Shown here: positions 7,152 through 13,199 of the stretch, in pieces
Layout: each line of letters starts with the position of its first letter
Position numbering within the stretch: the stretch's first letter is position 1
Assembly (NCBI GenBank): GCA_964641135.1
Contig: CAZXJV010000080.1
Span: 1-13,199 of the forward strand
DNA length: 13,199 nucleotides
Direction: 5' to 3'
From: Teretinema sp964641135
Lineage (GTDB): Bacteria > Spirochaetota > Spirochaetia > Treponematales > Treponemataceae
Made by a program: the position numbers and the translations under genes
The notes under the pieces: generated by a model
Database searches by the model: none
What the model was told of the DNA's origin: nothing
Seen by the model: the letters and a program-made list of their open reading frames with translations, nothing else

Positions 7152-7268
7152 TTCGTTTCTCCTCTTGTTTTTGTGCATTGTAAGCACATCAATACATTTT
7201 AGGTGTACTTTCACATTGTGTCTATATTCCGGAAGGTAAAAAATTAAAGCATTTGTTACCTTCGCCGT

Positions 7269-7290
7269 ATGAATAACGATAGTTATTCAT
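7269..7290. promoter_or_regulatory. Perfect 9+9 inverted repeat upstream of livK, candidate operator
   Basis: ATGAATAAC and GTTATTCAT form perfect arms around the spacer GATA. The site lies about 120 bases before the livK start, in the only gap between the ribosomal terminator and the liv operon, where the liv promoter must sit. It could be a dimeric repressor or activator site, or an RNA hairpin in the leader. There is no T-run after it on either strand. It superficially recalls ArgR boxes (TGAAT/ATTCA), but the half-sites are too far apart. I could not place a convincing -35/-10 pair in 7152-7338. The same gap also holds a weaker 5-bp repeat GGTAA/TTACC (7235-7260). Confidence 0.45.
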
Positions 7291-7338
7291 TTCATCATCT
7301 CACTTTTGCAAAGCAGGAAACGCAAGATGAAATTCCAT

Positions 7339-7370
7339 AAAAAAAGGAGTGCCGCACTAGCGGACACTCC
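7339..7370 (-). terminator. Intrinsic terminator of the spc-alpha ribosomal operon
   Basis: On the minus strand GGAGTG/CACTCC arms (7346-7351 with 7365-7370) plus an inner GCG/CGC pair form a GC-rich hairpin. It is followed at once by seven T residues (7345 to 7339). It lies about 25 bases after the stop of the 58-residue zinc-ribbon gene. This shows that the small gene belongs to the ribosomal transcription unit and that livK needs its own promoter. Confidence 0.85.
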
Positions 7371-7393
7371 CTTCTTCGGGTTACCGTATAAGG

Positions 7394-7570
7394 TTATACT
7401 GCCTTACCATTTTTTATGGCGGCCTTGCAGGTTTTGCAAATTTTTGCTTTTGCACCTGCAACTTCCTGTTCATACAGAACCTTTACGGCTTCGCGTTTGC
7501 AGACAGGACAGGCTCCACGGCCATGATTAACTGTGCCGCGAATTCCCTTTCCACGATGTGCTTTAGACAT
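7394..7570 (-). CDS. Small zinc-ribbon protein, unknown function, last gene of alpha operon
   Basis: This is a 58-residue basic protein. The first 20 residues are rich in Lys, Arg, His and Gly (MSKAHRGKGIRG, NHGRG). Two Cys pairs follow, CPVC (C21/C24) and CKTC (C45/C48), spaced as in a zinc ribbon, with a short basic C-terminus. The ATG at 7568-7570 begins three bases after the rplQ stop, with AGGAG six bases upstream, so co-translation with ribosomal proteins is very likely. The basic N-terminus plus Cys4 ribbon is what small ribosomal or RNA-binding proteins look like. I cannot match it to a named ribosomal protein, and the usual zinc-bearing candidates (bL36, uS14, bL31, bL33) do not fit. 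Gene reality is well supported by reading frame, ribosome site, context and the terminator behind it. A ribosome-associated or RNA polymerase-associated role is inference. Confidence 0.85.
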   Translation of the reverse strand: MSKAHRGKGIRGTVNHGRGACPVCKREAVKVLYEQEVAGAKAKICKTCKAAIKNGKAV

Positions 7571-7573
7571 GGT

Positions 7574-8149
7574 TTACTCCTGATCGGCGGCTGCAGCCTG
7601 GTCGGACTGTTCCGCGGGTTTCTTGGCGGCGGCCGGCTTCTTTGCAGCAGGCTCCTTTTTTGAAGTGCTGTCTTTCTTTACAGCTGTCTCTTTTTTGGCG
7701 GCAGGGGCCTTTTTAGGGGCCGCTTTCTTTTCAGACTCTGCCTTGACGGGAGCCTTTTTTTCTTTCTTGGGGGCCTTTTCAGCTGTATCCAGGGTATAGT
7801 CCACCAATTCAAGAATAGCTACTTCAGCAGCATCACCTTCACGAAAACCAAGTTTGAGAACACGGGTATAACCGCCATTGCGGTCTTTCATGCGGGGACC
7901 AATCTCGGTAAAAAGCTTGGCAAGTACCGCTTCATCAGAAATAAATCGTGCTACCTGACGGCGATTGTGGACAGTATCCACCTTGCTGCGGGTAATCAGT
8001 TTTTCGGCTGTACGCCGTACTTCAAGCGCTTTAGGCTTGGTGGTTGTCACGCGCTCATGCCGAAACAGGGAGGTAACCATGTTACGGTGCATCGCCTTGC
8101 GATGCGAAGCAGTGCGTGAAAGCGGATTAAAGCCGTTTTTATGCTTCAT
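7574..8149 (-). CDS. rplQ: 50S ribosomal protein bL17 with long Lys/Ala/Pro-rich tail
   Basis: This large-subunit protein lines the peptide exit region. The core (about 1-120) is clear: MKHKNGFNPLSRTASHRKAM, NMVTSLFRHERVTTT, AEKLITR, NRRQVARFI, NGGYTRVLKL and EVAILELVDY. Most bL17 proteins stop near here at about 120-130 residues, but this one has 191. Residues 124-191 are low-complexity, with repeated KKxPA/AAKK units (EKKAAPKKAPAAKKE, KKEPAAKKPAAAKKPAE) and then an acidic, Gln/Ala-rich end. The tail looks disordered and nucleic-acid-binding, like histone H1-type tails. The start ATG lies 11 bases inside the end of rpoA, with GGAAG six bases upstream, so it is coupled to rpoA. The frame is continuous through the tail and the ribosome site of the next gene follows normally, so the tail is not a frameshift artefact. 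Confidence 0.96.
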   Translation of the reverse strand: MKHKNGFNPLSRTASHRKAMHRNMVTSLFRHERVTTTKPKALEVRRTAEKLITRSKVDTVHNRRQVARFISDEAVLAKLFTEIGPRMKDRNGGYTRVLKLGFREGDAAEVAILELVDYTLDTAEKAPKKEKKAPVKAESEKKAAPKKAPAAKKETAVKKDSTSKKEPAAKKPAAAKKPAEQSDQAAAADQE

Positions 8150-9194
8150 CTGTATCTTCCTTCTGCTTTGGCAACTTGATGGCGTTCTTGAGGTGACTGT
8201 AGTCTGTCATTCCGAGATTAAGGTTCCACTCCAGGAGTTTTTCCTTGATTTCCTGCAGACTTTTTTTGCCGAAGTTTCTTGTCTTGGCAATATCATCCTC
8301 TGTTTTCCTGGTCAATTCGCCGATAGTTCGAATGTTGGCATTCTTGAGACAATTGGAGGAACGCACGGATAATTCAAGCTCTTCTACCGGAGTGTTGAGC
8401 AATTGACGTACACGTTCATCTTCCTCATCAAAGTCATCGTCACGACTGATTTCATTTTCGTTAAAATTAACAAAAATTGAAAAATGCTCTTTTGCAATCT
8501 TGGCAGCTTCTGCCAGGGCGTCTTCCGGAGGTACTGTACCATCGGTCCAGATTTCCAGAATCAGTTTGTCGTAATCGTTCCGCTGACCGACACGGCAGGG
8601 TTCGATTGAATACTTGACGCGGGTAACCGGGCTGTATATTGCATCCATCGGAATGGTGCCAACAACTTCGATATACCGTTCGTTAACTTCAGCCGGAACA
8701 TAGCCCCGTCCAAAATCAACCTGCATCTCGAACTCTACATGCCCGCCTTCCATCAAGGTAAAAACAGGGAGAGGCTTGCTGAGTATTTCCAGCTGATCGC
8801 CCTTGGCGAACAAATCGCTGGTAACAGTTGCCGGGCCCTTGAATTCAAAAAGGAAGGTTTCCTGTTCGCTGTTGTCGGAAAGGCGCAAACGGATCTGTTT
8901 AAGATTATTCAGGACTTCCAGGGTATCTTCTACAACATTCGGAATCGTCTCAAACTCGCTGGAAATTGAATGCGGGACTCCGTCTGCATCGAACGAGGTA
9001 ATTTTTACAGCCGAAATGGCATACCCCTGAATAGATGACAGAAGAACACGCCGCAATGAATTTCCAACCGTAGTTCCAAAACCGGTTTCGAAGGGAGAAG
9101 CCACAAACTTGCCATATCCAGGCTGTGATTCGTCTTGCTCGAAGGTTAGTCCCTTCGGCTTTTTGAATCCCTTTAGCAGATTTTTGCGGGCCAT
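8139..9194 (-). CDS. rpoA: DNA-directed RNA polymerase subunit alpha
   Basis: This is the alpha subunit that dimerises to start core RNA polymerase assembly and contacts UP elements and activators. It has 351 residues. The N-terminal domain (about 1-240) has the dimerisation/assembly motif VGNSLRRVLLSS (43-54), plus GRGYV and the IYSPVTRVKYSIEPCRVGQ segment. An acidic linker (about 245-262, rich in Asp/Glu) joins the C-terminal domain (about 265-330): LELSVRSSNCLKNANIRTIG, whose Arg278 matches E. coli R265 in UP-element contact, then NFGKKSLQEIKEKL. A short Lys/Glu tail ends the protein. The start MARKNLLKGFKKPKG recalls treponemal alpha. The ATG at 9194 has GAGGAG about five bases upstream and lies 11 bases after rpsD. 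The 3' end overlaps rplQ. Confidence 0.98.
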   Translation of the reverse strand: MARKNLLKGFKKPKGLTFEQDESQPGYGKFVASPFETGFGTTVGNSLRRVLLSSIQGYAISAVKITSFDADGVPHSISSEFETIPNVVEDTLEVLNNLKQIRLRLSDNSEQETFLFEFKGPATVTSDLFAKGDQLEILSKPLPVFTLMEGGHVEFEMQVDFGRGYVPAEVNERYIEVVGTIPMDAIYSPVTRVKYSIEPCRVGQRNDYDKLILEIWTDGTVPPEDALAEAAKIAKEHFSIFVNFNENEISRDDDFDEEDERVRQLLNTPVEELELSVRSSNCLKNANIRTIGELTRKTEDDIAKTRNFGKKSLQEIKEKLLEWNLNLGMTDYSHLKNAIKLPKQKEDTDEA

Positions 9195-9205
9195 TCGAAC
9201 TCCTC

Positions 9206-9841
9206 TTATTTAGAATAGAGCTCGACCACGAGCTGTTCTTTAATATCAGCCAGATCCGTGACGTCCGCGCGATGGGGAACAGACACGAAAGTACCTTTGA
9301 GCGCATCAGCGTCAACAGTAATCCAGGGGCTTACTCCTGATTTGGTTGTTTCTTTCAAAGCATCCTTAACGATAGAAAGCTTCTTGCTGGATTCTTTGAT
9401 CTCCACAGTATCACCTGCTTTAACCAGGTAACTGGGAATATTAACCGGCTTGCCGTTTACCAGAATATGGCCATGCTGAACAATCTGGCGGGCCTGATTG
9501 CGGTTAACAGCAAAATGCATTCGGAATACAACATTATCCAGACGGCGCTCAAGAAGACCGATCAGGTTTTCACCGGTTATCCCGGACATACCAAGGGCAC
9601 GGCCGAAGAAAATGCGGAACTGTTTTTCAAGCATTCCATAGCTTCTCTTGAGTTTCTGTTTTTCGCGAAGCTGAACACCATAGTCACTGCGCTTTCCGGT
9701 ACGAGCCTTGGGATCCTTACCGGGAACAGGACGTTTTTTATTAATCGGGCACTTGTCAGACTTGCAACGGTCACCCTTAAGGAACAGTTTTTTCTGTTCT
9801 GTGCGGCACAGCCTGCAAAGAGGGCCTGTATATCTTGCCAT
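9206..9841 (-). CDS. rpsD: 30S ribosomal protein uS4 (zinc-binding form)
   Basis: This is a primary 16S rRNA-binding protein that nucleates assembly of the 30S body and helps control decoding accuracy. It has 211 residues. The N-terminus MARYTGPLCRLCRTE...RCKSDKC carries four cysteines (C9, C12, C26, C31), the zinc-binding (C+) version of uS4. RPVPGKDPKARTGKRSDYGVQL follows the family pattern. The S4 RNA-binding domain spans about 97-148 (LERRLDNVVFRMHF, NRNQARQIVQHGHILVNGKP, VKAGDTVEI). The start ATG at 9841 has GGAGGAG upstream, in the short gap after rpsK. Gene order rpsK-rpsD-rpoA is the standard alpha-operon order. Where studied in E. coli, S4 is the translational repressor of this operon; whether that holds here is not visible. 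Confidence 0.98.
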   Translation of the reverse strand: MARYTGPLCRLCRTEQKKLFLKGDRCKSDKCPINKKRPVPGKDPKARTGKRSDYGVQLREKQKLKRSYGMLEKQFRIFFGRALGMSGITGENLIGLLERRLDNVVFRMHFAVNRNQARQIVQHGHILVNGKPVNIPSYLVKAGDTVEIKESSKKLSIVKDALKETTKSGVSPWITVDADALKGTFVSVPHRADVTDLADIKEQLVVELYSK

Positions 9842-9855
9842 TTACTTCTCCTCCG

Positions 9856-10236
9856 TCAGATACGCCGTGTCTTGCGCGGGCGGCAGCCGTTGTGCGGAAT
9901 GGGGGTAACATCATTGATTGATTTAACCCTCAAGCCGAGAGCGCCAAGTGACCGTACAGCAGACTCGCGTCCGACACCTGGTCCCTTGACAAACACATGC
10001 ACCTCACGCAGACCATAAGGCAGAACCTTCTGGACAGCGGTTTCTGCAACAGTCTGTGCCGCAAAGGGCGTAGACTTTTTAGCGCCATTAAATCCGAGTC
10101 CGCCGGAAGATGCCCATGCCAGGGCATTTCCCTTCAGGTCGGTGATGGTAACGATCGTATTGTTGAACGTTGCCTGAATGTACACATTACCTTCGTATAC
10201 ACTCTTTTTTTCTTTCCGTTTTTTTACGGTTGCCAC
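9856..10236 (-). CDS. rpsK: 30S ribosomal protein uS11
   Basis: This 30S platform protein contacts 16S rRNA near the mRNA exit channel. It has 126 residues, normal length. Characteristic segments are VYIQATFNNTIVTITDLKGN, WASSGGLGFNGAKKSTPFAA, VHVFVKGPGVGRESAVRSL and the conserved end TPIPHNGCRPRKTRRI. The start codon is GTG (10234-10236), supported by GGAGGT nine bases upstream and by the usual N-terminus; its neighbours use ATG. It lies 25 bases after rpsM and 14 bases before rpsD. Confidence 0.98.
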   Translation of the reverse strand: MATVKKRKEKKSVYEGNVYIQATFNNTIVTITDLKGNALAWASSGGLGFNGAKKSTPFAAQTVAETAVQKVLPYGLREVHVFVKGPGVGRESAVRSLGALGLRVKSINDVTPIPHNGCRPRKTRRI

Positions 10237-10261
10237 GTTGTATCTACCTCCACTCTACCGA

Positions 10262-10627
10262 TTACTTCTTCTTACCGGCGACAGTCTTCTTCTTGCCCTT
10301 GCGTGTACGGGCATTTGTCCGTGTGCGCTGACCGCGAACGGGAAGACCTTTTCTGTGCCGGAGTCCCCGGTAACAGCCGATATCCATAAGCCGCTTGATA
10401 TTGAGACCAATCTCGGTTCTCAGACGACCCTCAACCTTGAACTCTGCATCAATCACAGTTGTGATCTGCTTGAGCTCATCCTGGCTAAGATCATTGATCA
10501 TCCGGTTCGGTTCAATCTTGCTCTTTGCACAGATTTCATCCGCGGAAGAGCGGCCGATACCATAGATGTAGGTCAACGCAATATTGACATGCTTGTTAGG
10601 GAGGTCGACTCCCGCTATACGAGCCAT
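10262..10627 (-). CDS. rpsM: 30S ribosomal protein uS13
   Basis: This 30S head protein forms bridges to the 50S subunit and touches P-site tRNA through its C-terminal tail. It has 121 residues from the chosen start. MARIAGVDLPNKHVNIALTY begins the protein, IYGIGRSSADEIC is the helix-turn segment, and RGLRHRKGLPVRGQRTRTNA precedes the basic tail ending KGKKKTVAGKKK. The ATG at 10625-10627 has GGAGG seven bases upstream. A longer frame from 10696 runs back through rpmJ in another frame and was rejected. It lies 13 bases after the rpmJ stop. Confidence 0.98.
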   Translation of the reverse strand: MARIAGVDLPNKHVNIALTYIYGIGRSSADEICAKSKIEPNRMINDLSQDELKQITTVIDAEFKVEGRLRTEIGLNIKRLMDIGCYRGLRHRKGLPVRGQRTRTNARTRKGKKKTVAGKKK

Positions 10628-10640
10628 TCTTATACCTCCA

Positions 10641-10754
10641 TCAGCCCTGACGCTGCTTATGCTTGGGATTGATGCAGATGATGCGGACGATACCACGTCT
10701 TCTGATTATCTTGCACTTATCGCAGATCGGCTTGACACTAGTTCTTACCTTCAT
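10641..10754 (-). CDS. rpmJ: 50S ribosomal protein bL36 (zinc-binding form)
   Basis: This is a 37-residue protein of the large subunit that binds 23S rRNA. The translation reads MKVRTSVKPICDKCKIIRRR followed by GIVRIICINPKHKQRQG. C11, C14, C27 and H32 are the four zinc ligands of the C+ type. The ATG at 10752-10754 is preceded by a purine-rich AGGGGGA about nine bases upstream. It lies between secY and rpsM as in E. coli; no adk, map or infA is inserted here, unlike in many Gram-positive bacteria. The stop TGA is at 10641-10643. Confidence 0.97.
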   Translation of the reverse strand: MKVRTSVKPICDKCKIIRRRGIVRIICINPKHKQRQG

Positions 10755-10769
10755 ACTAAAAATCCCCCT

Positions 10770-10800
10770 GAAGAAGAGCGCGTTATTATACGCCTTCTTC
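10770..10800 (-). other. Hairpin in the secY-rpmJ spacer
   Basis: GAAGAAG/CTTCTTC arms (10770-10776 with 10794-10800) continue inward as GCG/CGC across a one-base bulge, giving a 10-bp stem with a 10-base loop. It fills most of the 56-base gap between the secY stop and the rpmJ ribosome site. On the minus strand it is followed by AGGGGGATTTTTAG: the T-run is offset by about eight bases and lies after the Shine-Dalgarno. It may be a weak attenuator, a processing site or a regulatory element for rpmJ and the alpha operon. Confidence 0.5.
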
Positions 10801-10810
10801 AATAGTTAAT

Positions 10811-12127
10811 CTACAGGTTCCTGGCTCTCAGCCTTCCCTTCTTCACAAGTCCTTCATGATGATGCATCTTAAGCTGTGCCTCAATCTGGCTCATGGTATC
10901 AAGATCGACACCGACAAGAATCAGGAGAGAGGTTCCGCCCATCAGCATTGCGATGGACTGCGGGAAACCGAACATTCGCTGGATAATCGACGGTAACACC
11001 GCGATCATGGCGAGATACAGTGACCCCGGCAAAATAAGCCGGTTCAGAATCTTTTGCATGTACTCTTCGGTTTTGTCGGTGCGGATACCGGGTATCGAGC
11101 CGCCGTTTTCCCGGATCTGCTTCGCTATTTCAGTGGGGTTCAGTGTTACCTGTGTATAGAAATAAGCAAAGAAGACAATAAGAAGCACATAAAAAAGGTT
11201 GTACCACAGACCATTCGGCCTGAGAAACGCTGCGAGGCTGTTCAGCCAGCGCACATTAGGTCCAATACTGGATGCAATCTGCAATGGGAAGGTCAGGAAC
11301 GAGGAAGCGAAAATGACCGGAATTACTCCTGAAGGATTAATCTTGAACGGAATATAGGTATTCTGTCCGCCGTACATCTTTCTTCCAACCACCCGCTTTG
11401 CGTAATGAACCGGAATCTTGCGTTGACCCTGCTGCTCATACACAACAAGACCTACTATTGCAACAAACATGGCCAAGGCCACGATCACAAATACAGGATT
11501 CAAATCGCCGGATTGAACCAGCTTGATCAACTCCCAGACAGCACTCGGAAGACGTGCAACGATACCGGCAAAGATCAGCATGGATATACCGTTACCGATA
11601 CCCCGTGCAGTTATTTGTTCTCCAAGCCATACCGTTATCATAGTACCGGTTGTTACGGCCAGCATGGCAACCATTGTATATGCCATTCGATCAATAACAA
11701 CAGCACCGGGGATGCTCAGCGCGTACACGGTTGTAGCATAAGACTGGATCAAAGCAACAAAAATAGTAGCCAACCGTGTCCAGTACTGAATCTTCTTGCG
11801 ACCGCCATCTTCCTCAGCAATCTTCTTGAGACTCGGGAAGATGATCAGCGCAAGCTGCATCAGAATCTGGGTGGAGATATAGGGCATCACACCGAGCATA
11901 AAGACGGAAAAGTTCGAGAAAGCTCCACCGGCAAAGAAGTCCATGTAATCGATGAACGCATTACCCCGAAGCTGTGACTTGAAAAAAGCCGTCAATGCAT
12001 GAGGATCAATTCCAGGAATAGTCAGGACTGATCCCAGGCGGAACACAGCGAGAATTATGACAGTAAAAAGGATGCGCTCACGCAACTCTTTTATTCTGAA
12101 CATATTTACAAAAGCATTGTTTGCCAT
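10811..12127 (-). CDS. secY: Preprotein translocase channel subunit SecY
   Basis: This is the central channel of the Sec translocon, which moves unfolded proteins across, or inserts them into, the inner membrane. It has 438 residues with about ten membrane segments. Typical marks are RIKELRERILFTVIILAVFR at the N-terminus, GVMPYISTQILMQL, YWTRLATIFVALIQSYA, EQITARGIGNGISMLIFAGI, YIPFKINPSGVIPVIFASSF, LNPTEIAKQIRENGGSIPGI (the cytoplasmic loop that contacts SecA and the ribosome) and MGGTSLLILVGVDLDTM. The ATG at 12127 lies 20 bases after rplO. An internal Met at residue 9 is a possible alternative start but has no ribosome site. A hairpin separates it from rpmJ. Confidence 0.98.
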   Translation of the reverse strand: MANNAFVNMFRIKELRERILFTVIILAVFRLGSVLTIPGIDPHALTAFFKSQLRGNAFIDYMDFFAGGAFSNFSVFMLGVMPYISTQILMQLALIIFPSLKKIAEEDGGRKKIQYWTRLATIFVALIQSYATTVYALSIPGAVVIDRMAYTMVAMLAVTTGTMITVWLGEQITARGIGNGISMLIFAGIVARLPSAVWELIKLVQSGDLNPVFVIVALAMFVAIVGLVVYEQQGQRKIPVHYAKRVVGRKMYGGQNTYIPFKINPSGVIPVIFASSFLTFPLQIASSIGPNVRWLNSLAAFLRPNGLWYNLFYVLLIVFFAYFYTQVTLNPTEIAKQIRENGGSIPGIRTDKTEEYMQKILNRLILPGSLYLAMIAVLPSIIQRMFGFPQSIAMLMGGTSLLILVGVDLDTMSQIEAQLKMHHHEGLVKKGRLRARNL

Positions 12128-12147
12128 GTCTCTTCACCCGCTCCCGG

Positions 12148-12600
12148 TTAAGCTTCGGCCTGGACGACGGAGCCGCCAGCCTTTTCGATCTTCTCCTTCG
12201 CAGAAGCAGAAACCTTATCAACATCAACACTGACCTTTTTTGTCAGTTCTCCGTCGCCAAGCACCTTAACCAGAGCGGTACCTTTTTTCAGAAGACCCTT
12301 GAGAACAAGTGTTTCCTTATTAACGGTCTCGCCGTTTTCATAACGGGTTTCAATATCCCGAAGATTGAAAACTTCATAGTCAGTGCGGAACGGGCTGTTG
12401 GAAAAACCGCGTTTGGCAATACGGCGGTAAAGAGGCATCTGACCGCCTTCGAAACCGACATAAACCTTGCCGCCGGAACGGGACTGCTGCCCCTTGTTTC
12501 CGCGACCGGCAGTTGTACCGCGGCCTGATGAAGAACCACGTCCAACAATCCGTTTTTTCTTGTTAGCTCCCTCAGGAGCATAGAGATTAAAATCGGACAT
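12148..12600 (-). CDS. rplO: 50S ribosomal protein uL15
   Basis: This late-assembling large-subunit protein organises 23S rRNA around the peptidyl transferase region. It has 150 residues, usual length. The basic, Gly-rich N-terminus reads KKKRIVGRGSSSGRGTTAGR, followed by GQQSRSGGKVYVGFEGGQMP and YRRIAKRGFSN. The C-terminal globular part includes LVKVLGDGELTKKVSVDVDK and SASAKEKIEKAGGSV. The ATG at 12600 shares a base with the rpmD stop (TAATG), so the two are translationally coupled. Confidence 0.98.
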   Translation of the reverse strand: MSDFNLYAPEGANKKKRIVGRGSSSGRGTTAGRGNKGQQSRSGGKVYVGFEGGQMPLYRRIAKRGFSNSPFRTDYEVFNLRDIETRYENGETVNKETLVLKGLLKKGTALVKVLGDGELTKKVSVDVDKVSASAKEKIEKAGGSVVQAEA

Positions 12601-12785
12601 TAGTTGCTCTCCTTGACTTCAACCAGATGGCGAACTGCTGCTACCATACCGAGAATCGGCGCAGTTGCATCATGCTCTACGGTTGAATTGATCTTTTTCA
12701 GACCAAGCGAGCGTACTGTGGCGGCAACCTTCGGCTTTTGTCCGATGGTGCTGCGTACGAGCTTGACAGTAATCCTGTTTGCCAT
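12600..12785 (-). CDS. rpmD: 50S ribosomal protein uL30
   Basis: This is a small 23S rRNA-binding protein of 61 residues. MANRITVKLVRSTIGQKPKV and AATVRSLGLKKINSTVEHDA carry the typical strand-helix pattern, and the end GMVAAVRHLVEV is characteristic. The ATG at 12783-12785 is preceded by GGGG about six bases upstream, inside the end of rpsE, whose stop is two bases before. A longer frame from 12797 adds four residues inside rpsE without a better site and was rejected. Overlaps rplO by one base. Confidence 0.97.
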   Translation of the reverse strand: MANRITVKLVRSTIGQKPKVAATVRSLGLKKINSTVEHDATAPILGMVAAVRHLVEVKESN

Positions 12786-12787
12786 AC

Positions 12788-13199
12788 TTAACCCCACAGA
12801 TCTTTCAGGGTTTTACCCCTGTTCTTGGAAATAACCCGTGCATCCATCAGATGTTTGACGGCCTCAAAGGTGGCACGGATAACGTTAACCGAGCTGTTTG
12901 AACCGAGTGACTTTGAAAGCACATCGGTTGCACCTGCTGCCTCAAGTACAGCTCTTACCGGACCGCCGGCTATAAGACCGGTACCGGAACAAGCGGGCTT
13001 GAGCAGAACAGACGAGCTCTTGAATTCTGCCTGAATCTCATGAGGAATGGTTCCGTTTTTAAGCGGAATCACTACCATATTGCGTTTAGCCTTATCGATG
13101 CTCTTGCGGATAGCTTCGGTGACATCATTCGCCTTACCGAATCCATAGCCGACCCTGCCCTTCTGGTCGCCGACTACAGTCAGCGCCGAGAAAGAAAAG
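12788..13199 (-). CDS. rpsE: 30S ribosomal protein uS5, C-terminal part (5' end outside window)
   Basis: This 30S protein at the mRNA entry site affects decoding accuracy and helps unwind mRNA. About 136 residues are visible; the N-terminus lies beyond the right edge. The frame is open from the edge and starts with FSFSALTVVGDQKGRVGYGF then GKANDVTEAIRKSIDKAKRN, part of the double-stranded RNA-binding S5 domain. The C-terminal domain follows: PLKNGTIPHEIQAEF, VLLKPACSGTGLIAGGPVRA, VLEAAGATDVLSKSLGSN and VIRATFEAVKHL. The stop (12788-12790) is two bases before the rpmD start. An internal Met at 13078 is not the real start because clear S5 sequence precedes it. Confidence 0.97.
   Translation of the reverse strand, partial: FSFSALTVVGDQKGRVGYGFGKANDVTEAIRKSIDKAKRNMVVIPLKNGTIPHEIQAEFKSSSVLLKPACSGTGLIAGGPVRAVLEAAGATDVLSKSLGSNSSVNVIRATFEAVKHLMDARVISKNRGKTLKDLWG

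Noticed and set aside
6435..7202. Plus-strand open frame of 255 residues opposite livK
   Set aside because: It is long, but antisense to a well-conserved binding protein, with no recognisable motif. Codon bias of livK explains the open frame.
7152..7214. livK start at 7214
   Set aside because: It puts a charged 21-residue head before the signal peptide. GAGGAG is placed for the ATG at 7151.
7269..7290. ArgR-type ARG box
   Set aside because: TGAAT and ATTCA half-sites are present but about 10 bases apart, whereas ARG boxes have a much shorter centre. I keep it as an unassigned dyad.
7152..7338. Specific sigma-70 promoter for livK
   Set aside because: Several -10-like hexamers (TTTAAT, TACAAT, TATAGA) occur, but none has a TTGACA-like partner at 16-18 bases, so I do not call one.
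10628..10696. rpsM extension from 10696
   Set aside because: The extension is the rpmJ coding region read in another frame. The standard uS13 N-terminus starts at 10627 behind GGAGG.

Overview
The window reads as chromosomal DNA of a spirochaete (Spirochaeta/Treponema-like). This rests on the RNA polymerase alpha N-terminus and the overall look of the ribosomal proteins, compared with remembered sequences rather than a search. Gene density is high, spacing is tight, Shine-Dalgarno sites are strong (GGAGG type), and nothing suggests mobile DNA. I see no tRNA, rRNA, CRISPR array or insertion sequence.

Layout. (1) Positions 1-1319, plus strand: the C-terminal part of a RelA/SpoT-type (RSH) alarmone enzyme, running off the left edge, overlaps by one base (TAATG) a 223-residue zinc-ribbon/SAM methyltransferase. 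(2) Positions 1442-7151, minus strand: a complete branched-chain amino acid ABC transporter operon in the order livK-livH-livM-livG-livF. It is followed by a CBS-CBS-ACT protein that looks like a regulatory passenger of the operon. The operon converges on the methyltransferase gene and ends at a hairpin plus T-tract lying against that gene's stop codon. (3) Positions 7394-13199, minus strand: the end of the spc operon and the whole alpha operon, rpsE (partial)-rpmD-rplO-secY-rpmJ-rpsM-rpsK-rpsD-rpoA-rplQ. It finishes with a 58-residue zinc-ribbon gene and an intrinsic terminator at about 7339-7370.

How the genes work together. The right half supplies ribosomal proteins, the Sec channel and RNA polymerase alpha from one growth-controlled transcription unit. 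The left half concerns amino acid supply: LivK captures branched-chain amino acids, LivH/LivM form the membrane channel and LivG/LivF hydrolyse ATP. The CBS-ACT protein could sense adenylates and amino acids, and the RSH enzyme makes or degrades (p)ppGpp in response to starvation. That functional link is inference from adjacency.

Several gene starts were set by Shine-Dalgarno position rather than the longest reading frame: CBS-ACT, livM, livK, rpsM, rpmD and the methyltransferase. The most interesting items are the short RSH C-terminus without an ACT domain, the unassigned zinc-ribbon gene after rplQ, the Lys/Ala/Pro-rich tail on bL17, and a perfect 9+9 inverted repeat upstream of livK. I found no clear new multi-gene system; most of the window is core housekeeping.
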